From contig JAOCPU010000037.1 in the NCBI GenBank assembly GCA_035772785.1, forward strand, positions 186,001 through 250,000: DNA of 64,000 nt. The letters run 5' to 3'. Position 1 is the stretch's first letter, and the number at the start of each line of letters is the position of its first letter. The DNA is from Phlebiopsis flavidoalba. Lineage: Eukaryota > Basidiomycota > Agaricomycetes > Polyporales > Phanerochaetaceae. The translations under genes and the position numbers were made by a program. The notes under the pieces were generated by a model. It had not been told where the DNA came from, searched no databases, and saw only the letters and a list, made by a program, of their open reading frames with translations. Shown in pieces: positions 10,862 through 21,388 of the stretch.

Positions 10862-11174
10862 TGGGTTGTAGTATAGACGAGTGGCAGATCGGAAGTCCCA
10901 AAAGCTAGCTCTCGTGCAAGATGATATCATGACTCAGCGAGGGACCGAAACGGGCCGGATTGCGAACGTCGTATCTTACAGGTCATCGCGGAACACTTAC
11001 CCTAACTAGGCCAGCACATGTCGACACTCAGATATCGTGCCTGGACGAAATGGAATGACCAATTAATTATACACTGCTGTTTAGTTAGTTTTTGACCGCA
11101 ATCCGCGTAGTCCGAACCCGAGATCCTGAACTGAAAGACTGCTTAGTCTACAAACCCTCCCCTGCTTTCCATGT
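10862..11174. other. Intergenic, between the dehydrogenase and the SKT5 homologue
   Basis: About 310 bases hold the promoter side of the dehydrogenase and the 3' flank of the SKT5-like gene. I see no clear TATA box or open frame of interest. Confidence 0.4.
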
Positions 11175-13817
11175 CTACATGATGATGCATTCCTTGTCCT
11201 CAACCTTGGCAGTCGTGATACCCATCTCCGCAAATGTCTGGGCTCCCTTTCTGGGGGGCTCGGCTCTCGGAGGCTCGGGTCTATCCTCAGTCTGCGGCGG
11301 CCCTGTTTGGGCTGGGCTTGGACGCTCCCCCCTACGACCTGGCGGCCCGAATGAAGACTGCTGGGGAGGAGGACGTGGACTGGTCGCAGAGCCATATCCG
11401 GGGTCTGACAGGTTGTACCGAGGAGCGTTGGCGAAGGGCCTCGGAGATTGTGTTTGGGGAGGTATGTCGCCCTGTATCTGGTTAGGGCCGGGAGGGGGGA
11501 CAAAGGGCATGTCAATGGGTTTTGCGCTGGTAGCATTGGTAGGAAGCGTGGATGCAGGAGGGGATACGGGCGTAGGCACGGAGACTGGCGCAACCGCAAC
11601 TGCTGGCGGGCGCGATGATAGTGTTTCTTGCGGACGTTTTCCATGATACGAGCCCCTTGCGCCGCAGGCATAGGAGGCGGTCTGGCGCCAGTGGCGTCGG
11701 ACCGTTGTTTTGCTTGCGTGCGACTTCTAACTAGTTTTGTCTCAGTGATGTTGTCGTGCTCTGCGCGAGATATCGCCTGTGGAGAGGGCTGTGAGAGGAC
11801 CCGAAGACGATCCCGAGCATCCTCATTCCCATGGTCTGCAGCCTGGTGAGAGGAGATTAGCTGCAGGGCGTACGGCATCAATATCCATGCTGCTCACCTT
11901 TTGGTACCACCGCCGCGCAGACTCGATGTCCTTGGGCCCGCCGACCCCCAACCTCGGCGTAGTAACCCATAGCAAACTCGGCACTGGGGAGACCTTTCCT
12001 CGCAGCCTTCTCCGCAAATGTCCAGGCAAGGCCCTCGTCCTTTTCGAAGGCACCCTCAGAGCCGCACAGGAACCATTTACTCAATGCCATGTCGGCTTCG
12101 ATCTCTCCTTGTTGGCTCGCTAGGGAGTAGTACTGTACACTGAGCAGTGCATCGAAGGGGAACGGTGGGGTCGCAAATTCATATGAGTGTCCCAGCTTGT
12201 ACTGCGCAGGAGCGAAATTGAGGTATGCCGCTCTTTCGAGGTGTTTGCGTGCTTCCACGCGGCTCAGCCGACGACCCGGACGGGACAAAGGGCCGGAAAA
12301 ACGGAGGCGGGATCGAGATATGCGAAAACTCCTGCAAGAGCAGGAGGCCGTAGACATATGCAGGCTGGGGGACATCCACCGACAGCGAGAGTAGCGGCGC
12401 GATGGAGGAGTGGCACGGCCGCTTCTGGCGATGGTGGAAGACCAAGCTGCCCCATCAGGTACGCCATCCCCATACGCTGTCCGAGAACCTCGCTCAGTGA
12501 CACATGCCAAACGCCATGGAAACAGTACTCACATAGAGACACCTCTCATCGCCCACTTTGACGCCCCGTTCGAAGGCGTCCTTCGCGTGCGACACGTCGC
12601 CAAAATTCTCGTAGTCGCGGCCAATCTTAAACCACGCCGCAGCATACCCGTTACGCGCAGCATACTCGAAATTGCGGAAGGCCGATCGTGGGTCGCGTTT
12701 AATTGATGGGAACGCCCCGGATGACTCGCAAGATGCGCGCAAGTACATAACTTCCGCGATGTGCGGCGGCGCAGGCTTTGGTACGGGCGGCGCAGAGAGC
12801 TGCAAGATGATCGATGTCATGACCTCAACCAGGCTTCGGAGTTGGGGATCGTCAATCCGCACGGGTCCAACGGGTGACTCTGTGGAACCCACGCTAGTGG
12901 GGTTCGCAGCAGAGGATTGTAGAGATTCTGCGCGATTGATGAGGCTGAGAACATCGCGACACCAAGCTACTTTTTGAGCAGGATCATAGTGAGACTGTTG
13001 TACCAATTGCAGAGAGGCCGTCAGACCGGAGACCGTGGGTAATGGTGCGGTGAGTGACGGGGGTCCTGAAGTGCTAGGGCCCTGCGGTAGGGCCGGGAGA
13101 AAAGACGGGGGAGCGAGGACTGGCGTGGAGGGGATGCCGCTTGTGGAGGGGGCACGGGGGTGTACTGTTGGGCGGGAGGAGACTGGGGATGAACGGGGGG
13201 TGAGACATATCCAGCGGACGGCCGATGTTCATGATGATGTTGCCGTGGTTGTAATGGCTGTGTTTGAGGCCCCAGAGACAAGGCTGCTATCGAGGAAGCG
13301 ACGTCTTCTTGAGAAGGGGGTTGATAGTACGATGTTCTTGCGTTGTATCCTTGTGGGGGGTACGGGGACGAATATCCCGACGGCGGCGGCGGACTAGCTG
13401 CTGCCCAGGGACTCCAATTAGAGCCTTGAGGGGGAGGCAACGGACTGGCACTAGGAGCTCTGGCTCCAGGAGGCGCAAATCCAGGAGCCAGATTCAACGC
13501 CTGTTGCCCCTGCCATCCTTGACCGTAATCTGAAGATGTGCGGGAGTAGGCCGATGCAGCTTGCTCGTGGAGGTTGCGCGCCATCTAACGAGAACTGCAG
13601 TTAATATAGCGCGTCAGGATGGACACTTGGCAACGTTGTGGGCCTACATTCGCAGGCAAGTCGGGTTTGCAACTTGTGGGGGCGTGGTGCCACCAGAGGA
13701 TCTTCAAAGTGTGGGCGCAGAGCCGTACTCGCTCTCGAGATCCTGTCTGAGAGCAGGTGGGATCGGAGGCACGGGTGGTGGCCCGCCTTGGTCTCTGGAA
13801 GAACGCGGGGTGGCCAT
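11175..13817 (-). CDS. Chitin synthase regulator SKT5/CHS4 homologue with Sel1 repeats and CaaX tail
   Basis: In yeasts this family activates chitin synthase III at the plasma membrane. The N-terminus (MATPRSSRDQGGPPPVPP, ATG at 13815-13817) opens a long Pro/Gln/Ser-rich head (SPLPPPQGSNWSPW, PPSQEDVASSIAALSLG). Next comes HYDPAQKVAWCRDVLSLINR, and then a series of Sel1 repeats: SAFRNFEYAARNGYAAAWFK, HAKDAFERGVKVGDERC, RMGMAYLMGQLGL, EARKHLERAAYLNFAPAQYK, LAWTFAEKAARKGLPSAEFA and KDIESARRWYQK joined to HGNEDARDRL. Introns are visible after DERCLY and after RRWYQK. A Pro-rich tail ends in CIIM with its stop at 11175, a good farnesylation (CaaX) motif, as in Chs4 homologues that end this way. 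Single-base slips occur in the Sel1 region and before the tail. Confidence 0.9.
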
Positions 13818-14547
13818 TGTGGTATAAAGGGTTGAGGTGGACAGAGAGAAACGCGCGAAGTCGTGCTCTAACGTGGGTACGCGATGGGAATCGATAGGCC
13901 AAGGATGCAGAGATCTGCGCTGGCCGGCGGTGTGAGCGAGGATGCGCGGCGAAAGAGAGCAGAGATGCCTCAAAGACGTTGAGAAGCAGAGAGGGAGGCA
14001 AGGGCGTGCTGATGCTGAGGCAGGAAAAGTGATTTATCTGCTCTCATAGCCGAGTCGCGCTGTGTGGTGGCTGTGGACAGGCGCATCATCCATAGCCATC
14101 ACTGCGCTCAGATCTTGATCCGGGCTCCCCGCCAGTCTCTCCGACCCGTCCACCCATCTCAGACATTATTTTATTACACGCAGGACCTGACACACAGAAG
14201 ACTCTCACAGCACTCCTTTTCTCCGCCCAACTGTTCCTCGACGGGTGCACCCACCAGACATCGCAGGCCGTCGTCGCCATCGCGCCGTGACTTGGCGTTC
14301 CGCTGCCTATCAAAGGGATGTGCTTATGGCAACGCAAGTGACTGCATTCGAGTGTTACAGAGTGATCAACAGCCAATCAGAGTGGCCACGAGGAGAAGGG
14401 CAGGAATATAGACTCATTACAGAGGACCGTACGAACACAATGCCGCGTCAGGCGTCGGGCTACATTCCGAGCATCTCAGTGACAGCATCGACGGGGCTGG
14501 ACGACGTTTTGTCAGCAGAGAACGACGATGTGTGTGCCACAGCATGC
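13818..14547. other. Intergenic
   Basis: This stretch lies upstream of the SKT5-like gene and downstream of the cysteine-rich gene. Open frames on both strands are short and lack motifs. Pyrimidine-rich stretches near 14100-14240 may be promoter DNA. Confidence 0.35.
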
Positions 14548-14759
14548 TCACCCGCAGCAGCGGTAACAGAACGCCTCGCAGCAATTGTCGCAGAATTCGT
14601 CACAGCAGCCATCACACAGCAATATGGGTCGCAGCAGCACACGACTCGTGGTGGCGCCGCTCGCGCCTGCGGTGAAGGACGTTGTGACCAGTGTACGTCA
14701 GTACAGGCCGAGGCTGTGGTTGAGCATAGGTTATCATAGGGGTAACCATCCGCATTTCT

Positions 14760-14794
<35 letters not shown>

Positions 14795-15823
14795 GAGGAG
14801 GAGCTATGCCAAACGTCAGGCGCTAGGACGACCGGAACGACCAAGTCACACTCACGTCCGTAATAGTTCCCGCTAGGAGATCTATACATGCCATTGAGAT
14901 CCCCCGCTGAGCGCCGCACATGATAAACATTGCTGGGCCGACGAGGTGCGTGGTACATTCACCCAGGCAGAGCGCGGAAGCGAACAGGAGGGAAGAGGCT
15001 AAGGGCGAAGAGATAGGGTCGGTGACGACGCCTCATCGAGTGAAGGTTGTATATATGACAGCGTGACATATCCGCTCACCTGAATGCACATATTCAATGG
15101 CGGGATAGAAGTTTGCGAAATGAAAGACATGAGTTACGACGCGCGCACGATACGGTACAAGATGGCAGGTGCGATCCTCCTCGAAGGGAAATGAACACAC
15201 GTGAGATGGCGATAAGGCTGTGGCCGAGACGCTAATGAGTTCGGACTGAGGTGAGCGCACATAGAGGCCAGACGCGGATATGAAGCAAGCCTGAAGTTTT
15301 ACGATAGTCTCGTCAGCAGAGAACACAACACGGGCAACAACACATAGCCGCTATTGCTGCAAAACAACCCGCGCAGCTAATTCGTGCATGAGTCATGAAG
15401 TATAAGTCGTAATAAAAGCTGGCTCACCATGCGCAAGGACAGCAGCAGGGTGCATTGCACCTCACACTTGTGACCTGCTCATCGTAAGTCGTAGGCGTCT
15501 GGTCGAAAGGTTCTGGATGAAGCCCCTGAGAGAAAGACATCTGGGGATGGGGAGAAGGCTGCTGAGCAAAGTATGCGTGATGTGGCGTAGGCTGGGGGAA
15601 AGACGTATGACCTACGATTAATAAGTGTGCGCTCAGAATCACTGTATGAAGAGAAAACGCTACCTTCTTCGTACTTGGGCGGCGCTGATGAGAAATATGC
15701 TGGAGACGGCATGTCAATTGTAGTACTCGCATGGTGCACCGTTGGCACGAGAGACATAGTCGTAGTGGTGGTCTGAGAAGAATACATTGTAAGACGAGTT
15801 CCTGTTGGAGTTGAAATGCCCAT
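14548..15823 (-). CDS. Pro/Gln/Thr-rich protein with cysteine-rich C-terminus (unidentified)
   Basis: The first exon (ATG 15821-15823) reads MGISTPTGTRLTMYSSQ, a TTTTTM tract and FSSAPPKYEEG, and ends at a GT donor. After an intron of about 52 bases the frame continues as HTSFPQPTPHHAYFAQQPSP and PFDQTPTTYDEQ. Further exons include NVYHVRRSAGDLNGMYRSPSG. The last exon, read across one frame slip, is very rich in cysteine: CCCDPYCC, then DGCCDEFCDNCCEAFCYRCCG before a TGA at 14548-14550. Cysteine pairs like these suggest a palmitoylated or metal-binding tail. No family is assigned. A 33-base T run (14761-14793) falls inside or beside the last exon and makes the join uncertain. Confidence 0.4.
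14761..14793. repeat. Homopolymer of 33 T
   Basis: An uninterrupted poly-T (poly-A on the minus strand) directly follows a TTTCTG context and is followed by GGAGGAGG. It lies close to a predicted splice acceptor of the minus-strand gene. The length is likely unreliable. Confidence 0.8.
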
Positions 15824-16457
15824 TGCAGAACTGGGCAAGGTAGAGCGAGCTGAAGGGATTCTTGGACAGATAGCACAGAGTTAGCGGCTAGTTAGAAGGC
15901 TGTGACACAGCTGTAGAAAGGGTTTTCCAGAGTTAGATATGTGGTGAGAACAAAGACCAAATCTGTCCAGCCAGCTACAGCACACCATACACCCGTGCGC
16001 TGGGCCACACTGGTTCAAGCACATCTCCGTGCATGCCGTTGTTCGGAAGGCATCCAAAAGTGGAGCAAGACGTAGGAGTCTGTTCGGCGATCCTGAGTCA
16101 CAGAATTTGGTACTCCGCACATAGACCGAATGGCGGGACCGTTGCTGTTACCGGCGTCGCCGCGGTGAGTAAGACGTCCCAATAAGGTAACATAAAACGC
16201 CGCGTCTTACTCAGCACTTCTGTTTGTCATCGTCTCCATCCGGGCTTCAAAAGGCGTCGTCGACGAGCGGGTCCTCAACTCCCTTCCCTTAAATCTACGC
16301 CAGTAAGTGTCATGCTGCCCCTTTTCAGCCCGATTCCGTCGTTTTCTCGCGTTTCTAGGCTGACAAATTGTGTCTGGAAGCGATGGTTTTTTTTTGTGCG
16401 GACTGGGTCGCTCGGATGTCGCTCACAACGGTTCCGTTTGGCTTAGATCCTCAAGAA
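15824..16457. other. Shared upstream region of the cysteine-rich gene and RPL10
   Basis: This is a divergent intergenic region. Short pyrimidine-rich stretches (16200-16330) precede the ribosomal protein start, as is common for ribosomal protein promoters and 5' introns. A non-coding first exon or intron of RPL10 is possible here. No TATA box is obvious. Confidence 0.35.
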
Positions 16458-17297
16458 ATGGGTCGCCGTCCCGCCCGCTGCTACCGTTACTGCAAGAACA
16501 AAGCCTTACCCCAAGTCCCGGTACAATCGTGGTGTACCGGACTCGAAGGTGGGCAAATGTGCAAAGTTACCACTCTAACCAACTGAACTGGGTACAGATC
16601 CGTATCTTCGACTTGGGCCGCAAGCGTGCTAACGTCGACGAGTTCCCCTACTGCGTTCACTCTCGTGTCCGACGAGTCCATGAACAACTCTCGAGTGAGG
16701 CTCTCGAAGCCGCACGTATTTGCGCCAACAAGTACGTCACCTAAGACTCCGGCAAGGACTCTTTCCACTTGGGGGAGGGTTCGCGTCCACCCTTTCCATG
16801 TTCTGCGTATCAACAAGGATGTTGTCTTGCGCTTTGGTGCCGATCGGTAAGTTCAGCCCTCCTCTCTACTGAACGCTTCTGACATGACGTCAACAGTTTG
16901 CAAACTGGCATGCGTGGTGCTTGGGGCAAGCCATATGGCACAGCTGCTCGTGTCAACATCGGCCAGATCATCCCTTTCCATCCGTACGAAGGATACCAAC
17001 GCGGCGGTTGTCAACGAGGCCCTTCGTCGTGCCCGCTACAAGTTCCCTGGTCGCCCAGAAGATCATCGTCTCTCGCAAGTGGGGTTTCACTAATGTCAAA
17101 CCGTGAGGACTATGTGAAGCTGAAGGAGGACAAGCGTCAATGTGTTGCAGTACGTCATAGCTACTTTTCGCCCTCATCCATTGACTTACCCTGTGCAGGG
17201 GACGGTGCTTACGTCCAGTACATCCGTCCCCGTGGCCCCATTGGAGGCCAACCTCCGCGCTCAGCTGAGGGCTTTGATTGTCTTCGTGTACTCTTAG
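16458..17297 (+). CDS. RPL10: 60S ribosomal protein uL16 (RPL10)
   Basis: A large-subunit protein at the tRNA/peptidyl-transferase corridor. The start [15 protein letters not shown] is unmistakable. It is followed by [121 protein letters not shown] and [14 protein letters not shown]. Introns follow the first exon (ending about 16548), the GADR segment (GTAAGT near 16848), and KLKEDKR. At least five indels break the frame: one extra G turns the expected [12 protein letters not shown] into a shifted frame, and others lie around YCVH, KYVT and DSFHL. Such damage in an essential, intron-bearing gene points to sequencing error. The stop at 17295-17297 is tentative. Confidence 0.92.
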
Positions 17298-19826
17298 TCT
17301 GCCATATCAATATAGGTTTGCGCCGGGATGACGATGTGAGACGGCACACAGATTCACGCACGAGCTTGCCTCTATTCACTACATCAACTTTGATTCAGTG
17401 GTTGATGGCTAGGGGAAACGGGGCATATATTGTACTCTCATTCAACGCCTGTTACACTGACATACGCCAACACTATGTAGGACTATGCTTGGGAGATATG
17501 AGGATATCTATATATTTAACTAGCGCCCTGAATGTTGTTAATAAAACGGAACGCGCGACACGGCGACCTCAACGTCTATCAGTAACAACCTCAATTCTAG
17601 GTATTACACACACCATAACACTACGCATTGTGTGAAACGGAATATTTTCAACTACCCCTGACTCTTTGAAGGACAGCAGCGATAAGTCCTGGAACATCGT
17701 TTGCTTGTATGTGAGCACGATTATGTCGTTCATATCACTGCCGGAGGGTAGACCAGAGACTTGGACGTCTCCTAGCTGCCGAGTGTTGGGGACAAATAGC
17801 AAAACAATCGAAGCTCGATGGGGTTCGAGCAGAAGAGTGCGCTGGCATGCACATCGTACACGAGGTGTAATTCATTCTCTGACGGGGATGTGAAGGGAAA
17901 AAACAAGTCCGTGGATTGGATCTGTGCAGCCACCAGGGCTCGCAGTAAACCTAGTTTCGAAGTGGTATACTTGGTTAGTCGAATGTGATCACTAAACGGG
18001 CTCGCTCGGCTACCAGTCGTAAAGTTGAAGGTGACTTATCGGGTATCCTCGTCGTCACTTTTGCTCTGTTTCACCAGTTGTTTCTATCTCACCACTCTCA
18101 TCCACTCGCAACCGTTCCAGGATCTCGCGCGCCAATCTTCACCTGATCCTTGATTACATCCACTTCTTCGTTCAACGTTTGTAGACGGTCCTCTCTAGGT
18201 CTGCATTTCCCATACTTGTGCATCCAGTTGGGCTTCCGCCGAGGAAACGGTCAGACGGGGCTTGTGGGTAGCTTGTCTAAGAACTGTGAGCTTCAAACGA
18301 CCGTCGAGGATTTTACGCGCGAGGTCGACCGACTCCTCCGTCAGAGCCTTGGTTCTTGAGTAGTCTGCAGTGGTGTGCAGTCAGATCAATCGGCTCAAAG
18401 AGTCTCCATTTGTGCCTATTTTTTTGTACATGACACTCTTGCTCGACCTAGCCGGCGGCGAGCGTACGGATGTCTATTGTCCATCTCGAGTGAGCCTGAC
18501 GCCTCTTCTCCTGCAGTGCCAAAAGCTTCTTTTGCCTCATTGGTTTCGCGCTGAGCATCGTTGTCTGTCGCGTAAATGGCCGGAGCGTCTGTCATTGACA
18601 ATGATCTTGATATAAGAGTCCTTAGCTTTCTTCTGCTCAAGGTATTGAACACTTGAGCTTGCGAAAGAATGCCTGGGCAATATCATTTTGAACGGTACGA
18701 TCAGGTTCCACAATCTAGGAGGACTCACCAACTGTGCGGTGCAGGTCCATCGCTATAGATGCTGGTCTTCGACTAGGCCGCTGTTCTCGCCGAACGCGGA
18801 GAGGGAGTTTGACGTATCTCGTCCGTGGTGGTATAAGGGTAATCGAAACTGCTTTTGAGAATCAACAATATGCAGCTCAGATCCTTGCTAAGGACATCTT
18901 GGCAGCTTTTGAGCTGTTTCGAGGTGCGGCGGTCGGTTTCTTGTCTGTTGTGATCTGGTCGAACTGGATGTTGACGTTGGTGTATGTACGCTACTGCGTT
19001 TGGACAGCGGAAGACGCGCGGTCGCGTGGACGCGTAGCACGTGGGCATGACCACAAATCCGGAACGCTGCCTACAAACTTCGCACGTACCCTCTATCTAA
19101 CGCCGATATTCATGATGCCTACTACTCTGTTGAGAACCTCTCTTCCAGACAGGTCGCAGCAGTTCTAGACGTCATCGGCGAGGGCAGAGGTCGCCGTGAC
19201 GCCTCATTCCAAGCGGACAGTTGGTCCAAGCGGTGCGTGGTCTGGCGGTATTGGTCTTGTCCAAGCAGACTGATCACGTTCAAAGTCCACAAGCCCTCAA
19301 AGTATAATTTGAAATCGTGCTAAGGATTAGTGCCAATGATCTTCAGGTGGATTTATCTCTAGTGGAACAATGAGAGTTTATCTCTAGCCTGGGGGGCAGA
19401 ACAAGAGGGGTAGATTAGGGGATGATGTGCTCAATACATTGATTTCCGGAAGAAAGTAAAGCTCCTCTCATTTCTCTTGTTGCTCAATGACGTGAATAAT
19501 TTTAACCACCAGGCGTATTCTTCGAAGATTTGACACTGATATTAGTGCGAAGTCGGCTACGCGCCAGATGTCAGCATGGAAGGAGAGCTCGATTCAACGG
19601 CATCCACACCCGCATATTGAACTTTGGACCGGGCATAACTTCTCCACCTCTTGGAGATGGGCTGACAGCCTGTGAAATATGGTATCTGATGCTTGATGGC
19701 TGACTACCGATGCCCGCCATGTCAGCCACAAGTTCTACAAAAAGCTCGCGTTCCGTGAATTATACTTTAGCTTCCTTAGCTCCTTCTGTCTAGGCTGGAC
19801 CCCGTTATCTTCTTGGCTGGACCGGT
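17298..19826. other. Poorly resolved region with coiled-coil fragments
   Basis: 17298-18090 shows no gene. Minus-strand segments at 18100-18720 look coiled-coil (see separate entry). On the plus strand, 19030-19230 contains a plausible exon stretch (NADIHDAYYSVENLSSRQ, VLDVIGEGRGRRDASF) that I cannot assign. 19320-19826 is AT-richer and looks intergenic. Confidence 0.3.
18100..18720 (-). CDS. Fragments of an unidentified coiled-coil protein
   Basis: Minus-strand frames, switching several times, give charged helical segments with heptad-like spacing: ALTEESVDLARKILDG, SSAEAQLDAQVWEMQ, LQTLNEEVDVIKDQVKIG, and upstream AQRETNEAKKLLALQEKRRQ. The direction of the series is consistent with one gene running leftward. 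Its ends, introns and family are unknown. Confidence 0.3.
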
Positions 19827-20971
19827 ATGCGTAAAATTTCCCCTCGGATCCATCTCCTGCTTTCTTCTCTCCTCCTTTCACATCGCTGGACGAGCAACTC
19901 GTTTTCTTTGGCCGATAATATCACATGGATCTTAAACCGATCCGCAAGCGAGTTGTTTACCCTTCAGGAGGCCGACCTTCATCGTACAATGGCAGTCCGA
20001 CATCCCCCACAACTATGGTCACCTTTCAGTTATGTGACGATGGGAATGCAGATTGGTGGAGTGTCTGTACAACCACTAGTTTGAGCGGAAACGGTAGTGA
20101 ATCATATTGGGTCTATCCTGTGGGTATTCCTGCATCGGTCCTCAGCCAGACGTTGGACATCTTCATTCATCTCGATGCAGGCAGCTCCAGAAGTTGTGTG
20201 CAAGCTGGCAGCTATGTGCTTCGGATGTCATCAAACTCTCCTTCTGATTCAACATCGCCATCCTTCTCTATCTCGCGTATGCATTGTATCTTCTTCGAAA
20301 ACCGCGCCCCGCTAATATCATCATTGCTCTTAGCACCACAAGAGAATAATGTTTCTACATCGACTTCCTCCTCTATCCGTGAGCAGGATGCTAGTGGTAC
20401 CGGCGAGACGCCGCTCGCCCTCTCCGCGAACAATGCCCAGTCTTACCCAGAAGCACACTCCCGCCTCCACCGCAGCTTACGCCGTACCGCTGTCTTTGGC
20501 CGGTACGATAGTGCTGTTGGCTAGCATTGTTTGTGCCGTTCAAAGGCGAAAACTGCTCCACGAGCGTGCGGAATGTCAGGCAGAGTCTCAACTATTCCAA
20601 TCCATGTTTCACAGCCACCAATTGCACAACACTCTCCACCCTCCTCTAGCGATCATAATCCGGCAAGGTCCCCGCATGAGAAGTCAGATACGACGGATGA
20701 GAGAAAGAGCCGGAGCCCCGCGGGAGCGACATCTTCACACGACCCTACGTACCCCACTTTACCAAGGAAACGACGCTCCAGAGTCGCCGCGAAGAATCCA
20801 CACACAACCTCTGCAAGTGGACGGACAACAGTTCCGGCGAGATATTTCAAGTCAACGCTCTCGTCCGCGCGTCCCCCTCCAGACATCTCAATTATCAAGC
20901 CCCGAACGCGTAGACTCTCCTTGCACTTGGGATATGACGCCGTCGTAGGCCTCAACGCTGCCGTCAATTGA
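19827..20971 (+). CDS. Single-pass membrane protein with signal peptide (unidentified)
   Basis: The ATG at 19827 opens a hydrophobic leader (RIHLLLSSLLLSHRW) followed by SFSLADNITWILNRSASELF. The extracellular part, in a shifted frame, includes TMVTFQLCDDGNADWWSVCT, YWVYPVGIPASVLSQTLDIF and SYVLRMSSNSPSDSTSPSFS, then a Ser/Thr-rich stem. A transmembrane helix follows (AYAVPLSLAGTIVLLASIVCAV) with a basic stop-transfer RRKLLHERAE, and a long Ser/Pro/Arg-rich cytosolic tail. This layout resembles the secreted-domain plus stem plus single-TM proteins common in Agaricomycetes, of unknown function. The stop is either about 20948 or 20971, depending on frame. Confidence 0.5.
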
Positions 20972-21388
20972 GACAGTCATTTCGAACTACATGCAACCTT
21001 CACACCATTCCTCCCGCGCTAGCCCCGATACCCATGGAACGGGCTCACGATTTCGTCAGTAAAAGCCTCTGAAAGAGTCGACTGTCGAGCTGCAGACATG
21101 GCTAGTTTTATACGAACAGGTGGCGAGGAGACTGACTTGACCTCCCACGCGCACTTTGTGTGCGCATACTCAGTAGTAGCTTCTCTCTGAGTTTTTGTTC
21201 GCGACTTGATTTTTCAAAGGAACTTAGAGATGCGGATATGCAGATAGCTTGAGCTCGTACATCCATTTATTCTAAGAGCGACTCTTATTTGCCTGACTCC
21301 GTGGGTCCCCCTTTGGTTAACTTGCTTATGTCCAGCTCAAACGATCACGTGGTTTAGTCGCGTCACGATCAGTTTGAAAACCAGCGCG
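20972..21388. other. Intergenic, upstream of the kinesin
   Basis: About 415 bases between two plus-strand genes. Open frames are short, and no clear core promoter motif was found. Confidence 0.35.

Noticed and set aside
11092..11646. 184-codon plus-strand frame
   Set aside because: It is antisense to the Pro-rich tail of the SKT5 homologue. Its Gly-rich composition is just the complement of Pro codons.
11081..11881. 266-codon minus-strand frame taken as the SKT5 C-terminus
   Set aside because: Only its first part (HGNEDARDRL onward) belongs to the protein. After about 11580 a frame slip moves the true coding frame to the one ending in CIIM.
14761..14793. Poly-T run as the tail of a retrotransposon
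   Set aside because: No reverse transcriptase, no flanking duplication and no adjacent element sequence could be seen.
16458..17297. RPL10 copy as a processed pseudogene
   Set aside because: Introns with good GT...AG boundaries are retained, and equal damage is seen in all neighbouring genes, so sequencing error fits better.
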